Part shown: positions 11,060 to 21,137 of the stretch, one piece after another | Layout of the letters: each line of letters begins with the position of its first letter | How positions within the stretch are numbered: position 1 is the stretch's first letter | NCBI RefSeq assembly: GCF_039533965.1 | Contig: NZ_BAAAUN010000001.1 | Location: 124,001 to 188,000, forward strand | DNA: 64,000 nt | Origin: Microbacterium luteolum | GTDB lineage: Bacteria; Actinomycetota; Actinomycetes; Actinomycetales; Microbacteriaceae | Reading direction: 5' to 3' | Position numbers and translations under genes: made by a program | The notes under the pieces: generated by a model | Databases searched by the model: none | Seen by the model: only the letters and a program-made list of their open reading frames with translations | What the model was told of the DNA's origin: nothing

Positions 11060-12037
11060 GTGGCACTAACCACCGACGTCAAGGCTGAGCTGGTCAGCAT
11101 CCGCAACGCACCTCCCACGGTGCGCGTCGCCGAGGTGACCGCGATCCTCCGGTTCGCCGGTGGCCTGCATTCGATCGCCGGCCGTGTGGCTGTGGAAGCA
11201 GAAGTCGACGCCGAGACGCTCGCGCGTCGCGTCGCCAGGGACCTCGCCGAGATCTACGGCGTGCGCCCCGAGATCGCCCAGGTGCAGTCGAGCACGGCGA
11301 ACGACGGCGCCCGTTGGGCTGTGCGCGTGATCACGCAGGGCGAGACCCTCGCCCGCCAGACCGGGCTGCTCGACCAGCGCCGTCGTCCCGTACGCGGGCT
11401 TCCCAACCGTCTGACCACCGGCTCTCGTGCCGAGGTCGCCGGCCTGTGGCGCGGCGCCTTCCTCGCGGCGGGAACGCTCAGCGAGCCGGGCCGCTCGGCG
11501 ATGCTCGAGGTGGTGTGCCCCTCGAGTGAAGCGGCGATGGCACTCGTCGGCGCCGCCCACCGTCTCGGTGTGGCCGCCAAGGCCCGGGAAGTGCGTGGCA
11601 TGCCTCGCGTGGTGGTGCGCGAAGGCGAAGCCATCCGGACGATCCTCAACGAGATGGGCGCGCAGAAGACCGCGATCACGTGGGAGGAGCTGCGTCAGCG
11701 CCGCGAGGTGCGTGCCGGCGTCAACCGCCTGGTGAACTTCGACGACGCGAACCTGCGCCGCTCGGCCCAGGCCGCCGTCGCCGCGTGCGCGCGCGTGGAA
11801 CGGGCCCTCGAGATCCTCGCGGACGAGGTCCCCGATCACCTGAAGGTCGCCGGAGAGCTGCGCCTCGCGCATCGCGACGCGAGCCTCGACGAGCTCGGTC
11901 ACCACGCGGATCCGCCCCTGACGAAGGATGCCGTCGCCGGTCGCATCCGCCGCCTGCTGGCGATGGCCGACAAGCGCGCGCAGCAGGAGGGCATTCCCGG
12001 CACCGAGGCTGCCGTGCCGGTCGGCCTCGACGGCTGA
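11060..12037 (+). CDS. whiA: WhiA sporulation/division-type transcription regulator
   Basis: A 325-residue protein starting at GTG ([14 protein letters not shown]). The N-terminal two thirds form the LAGLIDADG homing-endonuclease-like scaffold without catalytic function ([17 protein letters not shown] is the recognisable core), and the C-terminal third the helix-turn-helix ([33 protein letters not shown]). WhiA controls division genes in Streptomyces and is near-universal in Gram-positives. In many relatives a YvcK/CuvA gene lies between rapZ and whiA; here the two are separated by only 67 bp and YvcK is absent. Confidence 0.96.
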   Translation: MALTTDVKAELVSIRNAPPTVRVAEVTAILRFAGGLHSIAGRVAVEAEVDAETLARRVARDLAEIYGVRPEIAQVQSSTANDGARWAVRVITQGETLARQTGLLDQRRRPVRGLPNRLTTGSRAEVAGLWRGAFLAAGTLSEPGRSAMLEVVCPSSEAAMALVGAAHRLGVAAKAREVRGMPRVVVREGEAIRTILNEMGAQKTAITWEELRQRREVRAGVNRLVNFDDANLRRSAQAAVAACARVERALEILADEVPDHLKVAGELRLAHRDASLDELGHHADPPLTKDAVAGRIRRLLAMADKRAQQEGIPGTEAAVPVGLDG

Positions 12038-12047
12038 CCCCGATTCA

Positions 12048-12088
12048 CGAAAGACCCGCCGCCGGTGCTCCCGGAGGCGGGTCTTTCG
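12048..12088 (+). terminator. Intrinsic-type terminator after whiA
   Basis: Perfect 13-bp inverted repeat (CGAAAGACCCGCC at 12048-12060 and its complement at 12076-12088) with a 15-base loop, 10 bases after the whiA stop. It closes the uvrA-whiA run. Confidence 0.85.
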
Positions 12089-12131
12089 TCATATGGCGGA
12101 AGGTTCTGGTCCGGCCCCGCGTTGTCGTCAG

Positions 12132-12137
12132 TAGGAT
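12132..12137 (+). promoter_or_regulatory. Candidate -10 element of sodA
   Basis: TAGGAT, with a predicted start near 12144 and a leader of about 78 bases. Weak call: no -35 partner is evident. Confidence 0.3.
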
Positions 12138-12221
12138 GAGTTACGTCCGCTCTACGCCGCACATCGGTGGCGCGGAGGATCGGCAAGCGCCGCGGCGCGG
12201 CGCGGATTGGATGAATGCGAT

Positions 12222-13962
<1,741 letters not shown>

Positions 13963-13972
13963 GCTCTGACAC

Positions 13973-15187
13973 ATGACTCTGCGCACCCTGGACACACTGG
14001 GTTCGCTCGAGGGCAAGCGCGTCATCGTCCGTTGTGATCTGAACGTCCCCCTGCGGGACGGGGTCATAACGGACGATGGCCGTGTACGCGCCTCGCTGCC
14101 GACTCTCAACGCACTCATCAACGCGGGCGCCCGCGTCGTCGTGTGCTCCCACCTCGGCCGCCCCGACGGCGCGCCCGACCCCCAGTACAGCCTCGAGCCG
14201 GTGGCTCAGCGGCTGTCCGAGCTGCTCGGCGCTCCGGTCGCGTTCGCACGCGACACGGTCGGCGAGTCGGCACAGGACGCCGTGGCCTCGCTCGAGGACG
14301 GCGGGGTCGTCGTCATCGAGAACCTGCGGTTCAACGCGGGGGAGACCGCGAAGGACGACGCCACGCGCGCCGCTTTCGCCGCCGAACTCGCATCGCTGGG
14401 CGACGTGCTCGTCTCCGACGGCTTCGGCGTCGTGCACCGCAAGCAGGCGAGCGTTTACGAGCTCGCCGAGCTGCTGCCCTCGGCCGCCGGTCTGCTGATC
14501 GAGACCGAGCTCGACGTGCTCGACCGCCTCACCGAGAAGCCGGAGCGTCCGTACGCGGTCGTCCTCGGCGGCTCGAAGGTCAGCGACAAGCTCGGCGTGA
14601 TCTCGCACCTGCTGCCGCGCGTCGACCGGATCCTCGTCGGCGGCGGAATGCTGTTCACCTTCCTCAAGGCGCAGGGTCACGACGTGGCCTCCAGCCTTCT
14701 GGAGGAGGACCAGCTCGAGACGGTCCGCGGTTACATCGCGGAGGCTGCCGAGCGCGGCGTGGAGTTCGTGCTCCCGACCGACGTCGTGGTCGCTGCTGCG
14801 TTCAGCGCGGATGCCGCGCACGAGACCGTCTCCGCCGACGCGATCGAGTCGACGGCCTTCGGTGCGTCCGGCATCGGACTCGACATCGGTCCGGAGACGG
14901 CTGCCCGGTTCGCCGAGGTCATCCGCGGGTCGAAGACGGTGTTCTGGAACGGCCCGATGGGCGTGTTCGAGTTCCCGGCGTTCGCGGCCGGAACCAAGAC
15001 GGTCGCGCAGGCGCTCACCGAGGTCGACGGCCTCAGCGTCGTCGGTGGCGGCGATTCCGCGGCTGCCGTGCGCCAGCTCGGCTTCACCGACGACCAGTTC
15101 GGTCACATCTCGACCGGTGGCGGCGCAAGCCTCGAGTTCCTCGAGGGAAAGAAACTACCCGGCCTGGAGGTGCTCGGATGGGCATAG
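13973..15187 (+). CDS. pgk: Phosphoglycerate kinase
   Basis: A 404-residue glycolytic kinase that transfers phosphate from 1,3-bisphosphoglycerate to ADP. Family landmarks: VIVRCDLNVPLRDG near the N-terminus, the substrate-binding SHLGRPDGAPDP, ENLRFNAGE, the hinge-side VLGGSKVSDKLGVI, VFWNGPMGVFEFPAF and the nucleotide-binding GGGDSAAAVRQLG near the end. Its stop lies 10 bases inside the tpiA start, so pgk-tpiA are coupled. A predicted protein on the other frame across 14143-15177 is a shadow of this gene. Confidence 0.98.
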   Translation: MTLRTLDTLGSLEGKRVIVRCDLNVPLRDGVITDDGRVRASLPTLNALINAGARVVVCSHLGRPDGAPDPQYSLEPVAQRLSELLGAPVAFARDTVGESAQDAVASLEDGGVVVIENLRFNAGETAKDDATRAAFAAELASLGDVLVSDGFGVVHRKQASVYELAELLPSAAGLLIETELDVLDRLTEKPERPYAVVLGGSKVSDKLGVISHLLPRVDRILVGGGMLFTFLKAQGHDVASSLLEEDQLETVRGYIAEAAERGVEFVLPTDVVVAAAFSADAAHETVSADAIESTAFGASGIGLDIGPETAARFAEVIRGSKTVFWNGPMGVFEFPAFAAGTKTVAQALTEVDGLSVVGGGDSAAAVRQLGFTDDQFGHISTGGGASLEFLEGKKLPGLEVLGWA

Positions 15188-15969
15188 CGACCCGTACCCC
15201 GCTGATCGCGGGCAACTGGAAGATGAACCTGGACCACCTGCAGGCGGTCGCGTTCGTGCAGAAGCTGCACTGGACGCTCAAGGACGCCAAGCACGAGGAC
15301 GGATCCGTCGAGGTGGCGGTGTTCCCGCCGTTCACCGACATCCGCAGCGTGCAGACGCTGATCGACGCGGACAAGATCCCGTTCGCCCTCGGCGCGCAGG
15401 ATGTTTCGGCGCACGATTCCGGCGCGTACACGGGTGAGATCTCCGGCGCGTTCCTGGCGAAGCTCGACGCGAAGTACGTCATCATCGGACACTCCGAGCG
15501 TCGCGAGTACCACGCCGAGTCGGACGAGGTCGTCGCCGCCAAGGTGCAGGCGTCGCTCAAGCACGGGCTCGTCCCGGTCATCTGTGTCGGCGAGACCGCG
15601 GAGGACCTGGAGAAGTTCGGTGCCAGCGCGGTCCCCGCCGGTCAGCTCGAGGCAGCGCTCCAGGGCGTGTCGCCGAAGGCCGACATCGTGGTGGCGTACG
15701 AGCCCGTCTGGGCCATCGGCTCCGGACAGGCCGCGACGCCGCAGCAGGCGCAGGACGTCTGCGCGGCGCTCCGCACCGTCATCGCGAAGGTCCTCGGGGA
15801 TGACGCGGCCGCGCGCACCCGAATCCTCTACGGCGGCTCGGTGAAGTCGGCGAACATCGCCAGCTTCATGCGGGAGCCCGATGTGGACGGTGCCCTGGTC
15901 GGCGGCGCGAGCCTCGTCGTCGACGAGTTCGCCGCGATCATCCGCTTCGAGAAGCACGTCGGCGTGTGA
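15178..15969 (+). CDS. tpiA: Triosephosphate isomerase
   Basis: A 263-residue TIM-barrel enzyme interconverting dihydroxyacetone phosphate and glyceraldehyde-3-phosphate. It starts MGIATRTPLIAGNWKMNLD, with the AGNWKMN substrate Lys, the electrophile in YVIIGHSERREYH, the catalytic Glu in VAYEPVWAIGSGQ, and phosphate-binding ILYGGSVKSANI and ALVGGASLV. The start codon lies inside the end of pgk. A hairpin follows immediately after the stop, separating glycolysis from secG. Confidence 0.98.
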   Translation: MGIATRTPLIAGNWKMNLDHLQAVAFVQKLHWTLKDAKHEDGSVEVAVFPPFTDIRSVQTLIDADKIPFALGAQDVSAHDSGAYTGEISGAFLAKLDAKYVIIGHSERREYHAESDEVVAAKVQASLKHGLVPVICVGETAEDLEKFGASAVPAGQLEAALQGVSPKADIVVAYEPVWAIGSGQAATPQQAQDVCAALRTVIAKVLGDDAAARTRILYGGSVKSANIASFMREPDVDGALVGGASLVVDEFAAIIRFEKHVGV

Positions 15970-15970
15970 G

Positions 15971-15996
15971 TGCGGCGGGGCTCCGGCCCCGCTGCA
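15971..15996 (+). terminator. Hairpin directly after tpiA
   Basis: TGCGGCGGGG/CCCCGCTGCA forms a 10-bp stem with one G-U pair and a CTCCGG loop. There is no T-run after it; the secG -10 box begins four bases later, so it may be an attenuating or partial terminator. Confidence 0.5.
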
Positions 15997-15999
15997 CCG

Positions 16000-16005
16000 T
16001 ATACT
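16000..16005 (+). promoter_or_regulatory. -10 element of secG
   Basis: TATACT with predicted start near 16012, about 39 bases before the secG GTG; a GCGAAAGG ribosome-binding region lies in the leader. Confidence 0.5.
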
Positions 16006-16050
16006 TGACCGTTACGGGGGCGCACGTGCCCCAGCGAAAGGCTCTTTCTC

Positions 16051-16299
16051 GTGGCAATTCTCGAGTTCGTCCTGCAGGTCGTGCTGGGTATCACCAGCGT
16101 CCTGCTGACCCTCCTCATCCTCTTGCACAAGGGTCGCGGTGGCGGCCTCTCCGACATGTTCGGCGGAGGGATGACCTCGGCGGTCGGCTCTTCCGGTCTC
16201 GCGGAGCGGAACCTGAACCGCTTCACCGTCGTCCTTGCGCTGACCTGGTTCGTCGCCATCGTCGCGCTCGGACTCATCACGAAGTTCGAGGTGATCTGA
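16051..16299 (+). CDS. secG: Protein translocase subunit SecG
   Basis: An 82-residue inner-membrane protein of the SecYEG channel. Two membrane helices flank a cytoplasmic loop: ILEFVLQVVLGITSVLLTLLIL, then HKGRGGGLSDMFGGGMTSAVGSS (the conserved HKG-x-GG-LS-x-FGGG signature), then TVVLALTWFVAIVALGLI. Start is GTG 16051. Its TGA shares an A with the rbpA ATG. Position after tpiA is the usual actinobacterial context. Confidence 0.94.
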   Translation: MAILEFVLQVVLGITSVLLTLLILLHKGRGGGLSDMFGGGMTSAVGSSGLAERNLNRFTVVLALTWFVAIVALGLITKFEVI

Positions 16300-16652
16300 T
16301 GGCTACCGGTGGTAACGCCATTCGCGGAACCCGTGTCGGTTCCGGCCCCATGGGGGAGCAGGACCACGGCTACCATGCCGACCGCATCGCGGTGTCGTAC
16401 TGGGACGGTCTCGGCAACGAGACGGTCCGCTACTTCGCCGCGGGTCTCCCCGAAGAGGAGATCCCGGAGACCATCGACCACCCGCAGTCGGGACTGCCGG
16501 CCGGTCGCGACAAGGAGAATCCTCCTGCCCTCGCGAAGGCCGAGCCCTACAAGACGCACCTCGCCTACGTGAAGGAGCGTCGCACCGACGAGGAAGCCGT
16601 CCAGCTCCTCGAGGACGCGCTCACGCAGCTGCGCGAGCGTCGGGGCCAGTGA
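16299..16652 (+). CDS. rbpA: RNA polymerase-binding protein RbpA
   Basis: A 117-residue actinobacteria-specific protein that binds the sigma factor and promoter DNA and helps open complexes form. It starts MATGGNAIRGTRVGSGPMGE, with the core VSYWDGLGNETVRYFAAG and C-terminal sigma-interacting region KTHLAYVKERRTDEEAVQLLEDAL. The start is fixed by the one-base overlap with secG. Its presence is one of the best phylum markers in this window. A strong terminator follows after 17 bp. Confidence 0.95.
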   Translation: MATGGNAIRGTRVGSGPMGEQDHGYHADRIAVSYWDGLGNETVRYFAAGLPEEEIPETIDHPQSGLPAGRDKENPPALAKAEPYKTHLAYVKERRTDEEAVQLLEDALTQLRERRGQ

Positions 16653-16669
16653 GCTCCTGAACTGACATC

Positions 16670-16705
16670 GAAGAAGCCGCCGCGAGAGATCGCGGCGGCT
16701 TCTTC
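16670..16705 (+). terminator. Terminator after rbpA
   Basis: Sixteen-base-pair inverted repeat (GAAGAAGCCGCCGCGA and complement) around a 4-base centre; it may also serve the convergent gene ending at 16724. Confidence 0.85.
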
Positions 16706-16723
16706 CGTCTCAGCGGCAGCCGC

Positions 16724-17956
16724 TCAGCGGCATCCCGCTGCGGCGTCGATGTAGCTCTGCGGCGGGTAGCCGTACGCCCACACCCCGTTGGCGTCGTCGG
16801 TGTACCCCATGCTGATGGCCCATGCGGTCGCCCACTTCTCGATGCTGTCCTGCGTCGACGAGTCGTACATGTCCTCGCACTTCACGCTGATCGCGTGTCC
16901 CACTTCGTGCGCGACGAGTGCCCTGCTGCGATCGGCCGGCCACTGCTCGGCCACCGAGTCGGACAGCTGGATGACGGAGCGGCCGGGCTCGTCCCACCAC
17001 CATGTGGTGTACCCGCCCATGCTGCCGTTGAACCCGGCGCCGTTGACGACAGGGGCCCAGTCGAACTCCAGCAGCACCCCCGGGGCGAGGGCTCGTGCGA
17101 ACGCCTCGATCTCGAGCCGGGCGTTCATCAGGGGGCCGGACTTCTCGGCCAGCTCCTCGTTCTCTGTGGCGACGACCTGCGCGGCCGCACTCTGGAGACT
17201 CGTGTACGTGCTCACCGCGGCATCGTCGATCGTGGTCGTGGCGATCGCCGCGGCAGCCGCGTCGCGCAGATCGATCACCGCGTCATTGCGTGCGGAGATG
17301 TGGGCCGCCTCGAAGGCGACGGCCGCCTCGCCCGCAGCGGTCAGGAGCGCGACTCCGCTCTCCGTGACCGCGTCGGAGGAGGTGAGGACGTCTGCCGCTT
17401 CGGCCAGGAGGTCGTCGGCGAGGTCCACGGCCTCGTCGCGCTTCTCGTCGAGTCGAGTGGTCGCACCGAACAGCTCCCAGAACCAGGTGGGCTTCGCTCC
17501 GGCCGGTGAGACCTCCGTCGCGATCAGTGCGTCAGCCTCCGCCACGGCCTTCTCGGCCTCGGTGACGGCGCCGGCGAGGGCCTGTTCCGTCTCCGGCGGC
17601 GCGACGATGGCCTCGTTCTCGCCGGCGATGATCAGGCCCGCGGCATCCGCGACGCTCTGAAGATCGGCATTCTCCGCACGGAGCTGGCTCTTCTCGCTGC
17701 TCGCAGCGGCGACGGCATCCGCATGGTCGTCTGCCGCAGCGTCGTAGCCGAGGCTGGCGGAGACCTGGGTGATCGCGAGTGCGGCGATGACGGCGGCGCC
17801 GCCGACCAGGCCGAGGACGAGACCCGTGCGCTTCTTCCGGGGCGTGCGCGGGGGAGCGGTCGCCGGTCCTGCACTGCCGAACGACGTCGAGAGCCGGTGT
17901 CCGCCGAGGAGGACGGGGGCCGGCGCGTCAGCGCCGTGCGGGGGGAGAGCGGTCAC
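16724..17956 (-). CDS. Membrane-anchored stalk protein with C-terminal HEVGH (putative zinc peptidase)
   Basis: A 410-residue protein starting at GTG 17956. Order: a proline-rich cytoplasmic N-terminus with PRTPRKKR before one membrane helix (about 44-66, GLVLGLVGGAAVIAALAITQV), then about 230 residues of alanine/glutamate-rich helix, probably coiled coil (for example SSEKSQLRAENADLQSVAD and AVTEAEKAVAEADAL), then a globular end. The end contains ALVAHEVGHAISVKC with HEVGH at about 350-354 and a Glu about 19 residues later in SIEKWATAWAISMG, the arrangement of a gluzincin-type zinc site, followed by a terminal Cys. So the domain would sit outside the cell on a helical stalk. Peptidase activity is inferred; no family name is recognised. 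Confidence 0.66.
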   Translation of the reverse strand: MTALPPHGADAPAPVLLGGHRLSTSFGSAGPATAPPRTPRKKRTGLVLGLVGGAAVIAALAITQVSASLGYDAAADDHADAVAAASSEKSQLRAENADLQSVADAAGLIIAGENEAIVAPPETEQALAGAVTEAEKAVAEADALIATEVSPAGAKPTWFWELFGATTRLDEKRDEAVDLADDLLAEAADVLTSSDAVTESGVALLTAAGEAAVAFEAAHISARNDAVIDLRDAAAAAIATTTIDDAAVSTYTSLQSAAAQVVATENEELAEKSGPLMNARLEIEAFARALAPGVLLEFDWAPVVNGAGFNGSMGGYTTWWWDEPGRSVIQLSDSVAEQWPADRSRALVAHEVGHAISVKCEDMYDSSTQDSIEKWATAWAISMGYTDDANGVWAYGYPPQSYIDAAAGCR

Positions 17957-18020
17957 GTCGTCCTCATTCGATCGGCCTCACGTTCGAAACTGCATGCATC
18001 GGCACTGCCAGGGTATGCGA

Positions 18021-18050
18021 GAAGGCCCCCACCGTGCGGTGAGGGCCTTC
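18021..18050 (-). terminator. Terminator of tRNA-Gly
   Basis: GAAGGCCCCCACC / GGTGAGGGCCTTC hairpin with a 4-base loop (one mismatch), lying 8 bases downstream of the tRNA-Gly 3' end on the minus strand. Confidence 0.75.
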
Positions 18051-18058
18051 TGGAAGCG

Positions 18059-18129
18059 AGGGGCTGACGGGAATCGAACCCGCATCATTAGTTTGGAAGA
18101 CTAAGGCTTTACCACTAAGCTACAGCCCC
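18059..18129 (-). tRNA. tRNA-Gly, anticodon UCC
   Basis: Minus-strand 71-nt cloverleaf: acceptor GGGGCTG/CAGCCCC with discriminator T, D-loop TAGCTTAGTGGTAAAGC, anticodon stem TTAGT/ACTAA closing the seven-base loop CTTCCAA (anticodon TCC), and T-arm CGGGTTCGATTCCCG. CCA is not encoded. Confidence 0.96.
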
Positions 18130-18269
18130 GAATCCCGGTGCACTTCTACAGGATCAGTGACCCGGGGATCGGACCGGAATCGGAACTCCGGCGTGATCGA
18201 TCATACCGGACCGTGAGGGGTGCTCCCGTCCGTTAGACTCGATGGGGCTGAATCTGCGCGCGGATTCCC
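18130..18269. promoter_or_regulatory. Divergent tRNA promoter region
   Basis: The 140-bp gap between the two divergent tRNAs holds TAGACT at 18234-18239 as a plus-strand -10 for tRNA-Pro, and TATGAT on the minus strand (18205-18200) as a candidate -10 for tRNA-Gly. No coding potential is seen. Confidence 0.45.
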
Positions 18270-18343
18270 CGGGGCGTAGCTCAGCTTGGTAGAGCGCCCG
18301 CTTTGGGAGCGGGAGGTCGCAGGTTCAACTCCTGTCGCCCCGA
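18270..18343 (+). tRNA. tRNA-Pro, anticodon UGG
   Basis: A 74-nt cloverleaf beginning with the C1-G72 pair typical of bacterial tRNA-Pro: acceptor CGGGGCG/CGCCCCG, discriminator A, anticodon stem CCCGC/GCGGG with loop TTTGGGA (anticodon TGG), T-arm around AGGTTCAACTCCTG. CCA is not encoded. tig begins 62 bp later with no terminator between, so read-through into tig is possible. Confidence 0.96.
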
Positions 18344-18405
18344 CACGGCATCTTCAGCCTGACAGCCGCGTTCACTCGCGGAGACAACAAGGAGAACACA
18401 CCAGC

Positions 18406-19875
18406 ATGGCGAACAGCACCGTCGAGAAGCTGACCCCGACCCGGGTCAAGCTCAGCATCACGGTCACCCCGGACGACCTCAAGCCGAGCATCGCTCACGC
18501 CTACGAGCACATCGCTCAGGACGTCCAGATCCCCGGCTTCCGCAAGGGCAAGGTCCCGGCCCCGATCATCGACCAGCGCATCGGTCGCGGCGCGGTCATC
18601 GAGCACGCCGTCAACGAGGGCCTCGACAAGTTCTTCCGCGAGGCGAGTGCAGAGCACAAGCTGCGCGTCGTCGGGCGCCCCGCGGCCGACATCACGCAGT
18701 GGCCAAACGAGAAGGACTTCTCGGGCGACCTGCTCGTCGACGTCGAGGTGGACGTGCGCCCCGACATCGAGATCCCGTCCTACGACGGCATCACCGTGAC
18801 CGTCGACGCCGTCGAGGCCGATGAGGCCGCGCTCGACGCCGAGCTCGAGAACATGCGCGCCCGCTTCGGCACGCTCGTCCCGGTCGACCGTCCCGCCGCG
18901 AAGGGCGACTTCGTCGACCTCGACCTCGTCGCCACGATCGACGGCGCCGAGATCGACCGCGCCGAGGGCGTGTCGTACGAGCTCGGCTCCGGCGAGCTGC
19001 TCGAGGGCATCGACGACGCCATCGAGTCGCTCACCGCGGGTGAGGACACCACGTTCCGCTCGGCTCTCGTGGGCGGCGACCACGCCGGTTCCGAGGCCGA
19101 GGTCTCGGTGACCGTCAAGGCGGTCAAGGAGCGCGAGCTCCCCGAGGCCGACGACGACTTCGCGCAGATCGCCAGCGAGTTCGACACCATCGCCGAGCTC
19201 CGCGCGAGCCTCGCCGAGCGCGTCGCCCAGCAGGGCGTCTTCACGCAGGGTTCCGCCGCTCGCGACAAGCTCGTCGAGGCGCTGCTCGAGCAGATCGAGA
19301 TCCCCGTCCCGCCGCAGCTCATCGAGGACGAGGTGCACAACCACCTCGAGGGCGAAGGCCGCCTCGAGGACGACGTGCACCGCGCCGAGGTCACCGAGGC
19401 GAGCGAGAAGCAGTTCCGCACGCAGGTGCTGCTCGACACGATCGCCGAGCAGGCCGACGTGCAGGTCTCGCAGGAGGAGCTCAGCCAGTACCTCATCCAG
19501 TCCGCATCGCAGTACGGCATGGCTCCGCAGGAGTTCGTCGAGGCGCTGCAGTCGTCCAACCAGCTGCCCGCGCTCGTCGGCGAGGTCGCCCGCAACAAGG
19601 CCCTCGCGATCGCGCTCGGCAAGGTGAAGGTCGTCGACAGCAACGGCAAGCCCGTCGACCTGTCGGACTTCATCGTCACGGACGACGAGGCTGAGGCGGC
19701 TGACGAGGCTCCGGCGGAGGAGAAGCCCGCGAAGAAGGCTCCTGCGAAGAAGCCTGCTGCCAAGAAGGCTCCCGCGAAGAAGGTCGACGACGCCGAGGCT
19801 GCGGAGAAGCCCGCTGCCAAGAAGCCCGCCGCCAAGAAGGCTCCGGCCAAGAAGGCGGCCGACAAGGCCGAGTGA
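18406..19875 (+). CDS. tig: Trigger factor with lysine/alanine-rich C-terminal tail
   Basis: A 489-residue ribosome-bound chaperone and prolyl isomerase. Start ATG 18406 ([18 protein letters not shown]) with AAGGAG upstream; the in-frame ATG in the tRNA-Pro gene is rejected. The ribosome-docking signature GFRKGKVP is at residues 45-52, the FKBP-type domain spans about 150-240 ([16 protein letters not shown]...[11 protein letters not shown]) and the helical chaperone domain follows. The last ~60 residues are an added low-complexity tail of repeated [12 protein letters not shown] units between acidic patches, resembling the histone H1-like tails common in actinobacteria. The strong terminator after it isolates it from the TPR gene. 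Confidence 0.96.
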   Translation: MANSTVEKLTPTRVKLSITVTPDDLKPSIAHAYEHIAQDVQIPGFRKGKVPAPIIDQRIGRGAVIEHAVNEGLDKFFREASAEHKLRVVGRPAADITQWPNEKDFSGDLLVDVEVDVRPDIEIPSYDGITVTVDAVEADEAALDAELENMRARFGTLVPVDRPAAKGDFVDLDLVATIDGAEIDRAEGVSYELGSGELLEGIDDAIESLTAGEDTTFRSALVGGDHAGSEAEVSVTVKAVKERELPEADDDFAQIASEFDTIAELRASLAERVAQQGVFTQGSAARDKLVEALLEQIEIPVPPQLIEDEVHNHLEGEGRLEDDVHRAEVTEASEKQFRTQVLLDTIAEQADVQVSQEELSQYLIQSASQYGMAPQEFVEALQSSNQLPALVGEVARNKALAIALGKVKVVDSNGKPVDLSDFIVTDDEAEAADEAPAEEKPAKKAPAKKPAAKKAPAKKVDDAEAAEKPAAKKPAAKKAPAKKAADKAE

Positions 19876-19892
19876 TCGGACACGATCCAGTG

Positions 19893-19926
19893 AAGAGGGC
19901 GGATGCTGCGGCATCCGCCCTCTTTT
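19893..19926 (+). terminator. Terminator after tig
   Basis: Fourteen-base-pair perfect stem (AAGAGGGCGGATGC and complement), TGCG loop, followed by TTTT: the best canonical terminator in the window. Confidence 0.9.
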
Positions 19927-19946
19927 CGAATCAACGGGAGGCGATC

Positions 19947-20441
19947 ATGAAGACCTGGGACGAGCGGATCGACGACGTCTGGGCGGATGCCAGTGGCGAA
20001 GAGGTCGGCGACGACACGATCGCACGCATCGACGCCCTCGCGGCCGAACGCGGAGCGGATGACGGCAGAGCCGAGTTCGAGCGGGCGGGTGCGCGGGACT
20101 CGGCGGGCCTCCCGGCCGAGGCCGTCGTCCTGTACCGACGCGCCCTGGCACTCGGGCTGGATGAGGCGCACCGCCCGCAGTGCGTGATCCAGCTGGCGAG
20201 CTCGCTGCGGAACCTGGGTGAGTTCGACGACGCCCTCGCGGTGATCCGTGCGGAGGAGGGGCTGTCGGCCGACGGTCCGTACCGCGATGCGGTCGCGGCC
20301 GTGCATGCCCTCATCCTCGCCAGTGCCGGCCGGCCCGCGCAGGGCCTCTCGGTCGCGCTTCTCGCGCTGGTGCCGCACCTCCCGCGCTACCACCGCTCGA
20401 TGACCGCCTACGCGCACGAGATCGCGGACTCCGACACCTGA
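19947..20441 (+). CDS. Tetratricopeptide-repeat protein
   Basis: A 164-residue cytosolic protein. ATG 19947 (MKTWDERIDDVWADAS) is chosen because it follows GGGAGG and lies beyond the terminator hairpin, whereas the earlier in-frame ATG at 19872 would read through the hairpin. Helical TPR-like repeats are visible: DSAGLPAEAVVLYRRALALGL, then PQCVIQLASSLRNLGEFDDALAVIRAE, then YRDAVAAVHALILASAGRPAQGL. Single small TPR proteins of this kind are found next to tig/clpP in relatives and their partner is unknown. Confidence 0.8.
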   Translation: MKTWDERIDDVWADASGEEVGDDTIARIDALAAERGADDGRAEFERAGARDSAGLPAEAVVLYRRALALGLDEAHRPQCVIQLASSLRNLGEFDDALAVIRAEEGLSADGPYRDAVAAVHALILASAGRPAQGLSVALLALVPHLPRYHRSMTAYAHEIADSDT

Positions 20442-20484
20442 TATGCCGACGGCGAACACGGCCTGGGTGCCGCGCCGACGCCGG

Positions 20485-20490
20485 TAGATT
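20485..20490 (+). promoter_or_regulatory. -10 element of clpP1
   Basis: TAGATT, predicted start near 20497, with AGGAG in the leader seven bases before the clpP1 ATG. No ClgR-type palindrome was recognised upstream. Confidence 0.4.
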
Positions 20491-20520
20491 CGAAGCACGA
20501 ACACGGAAACAGGAGCTGAA

Positions 20521-21117
20521 ATGGCTGCAGAACCCCTTGTCGCGACGAGCGTCTTCGACAGGCTGCTGAAGGATCGCATCATCTGGCTTGGTTCAGAGGT
20601 GCGTGACCAGAACGCCAACGAGATCTGCGCGAAGATCCTTCTTCTCGCCGCGGAAGACTCAGAGAAAGACATCTACCTCTACATCAACTCGCCCGGTGGC
20701 TCGATCACCGCGGGCATGGCGATCTACGACACCATGCAGTTCGTGCCGAATGACATCGTCACCGTCGGCATCGGCATGGCCGCGTCGATGGGTCAGCTCC
20801 TGCTGACGAGCGGCACCAAGGGCAAGCGCTACATCACCCCGAACGCGCGCGTCCTGCTGCACCAGCCGCACGGCGGGTTCGGCGGCACGTCGAGCGACAT
20901 CCAGACGCAGGCGCAGCTCATCCTCTCGATGAAGAAGCGCCTCGCGGAGATCACGGCGGGTCAGACCGGCAAGTCGGTCGAGCAGATCAACGCCGACGGT
21001 GACCGCGACCGCTGGTTCACCGCCGAGGAGGCCCTCGAGTACGGCTTCGTCGACCACATCCGCGAGCACGCCAGCGATGTGACCGGCGGCGGCGGCACCG
21101 CGGACGACGCAGAGTAA
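20521..21117 (+). CDS. clpP1: ATP-dependent Clp protease proteolytic subunit 1
   Basis: A 198-residue serine protease subunit. The catalytic triad is visible: Ser in [14 protein letters not shown], His in [12 protein letters not shown], and Asp in [16 protein letters not shown]. The [11 protein letters not shown] substrate-groove strand is conserved. In actinobacteria ClpP1 and ClpP2 form a mixed two-ring barrel with ClpX or ClpC caps. clpP2 follows after 20 bp with a GAGAGGA ribosome-binding site. Confidence 0.96.
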   Translation: MAAEPLVATSVFDRLLKDRIIWLGSEVRDQNANEICAKILLLAAEDSEKDIYLYINSPGGSITAGMAIYDTMQFVPNDIVTVGIGMAASMGQLLLTSGTKGKRYITPNARVLLHQPHGGFGGTSSDIQTQAQLILSMKKRLAEITAGQTGKSVEQINADGDRDRWFTAEEALEYGFVDHIREHASDVTGGGGTADDAE

Positions 21118-21137
21118 TCCGGATTCGAGAGGACACC

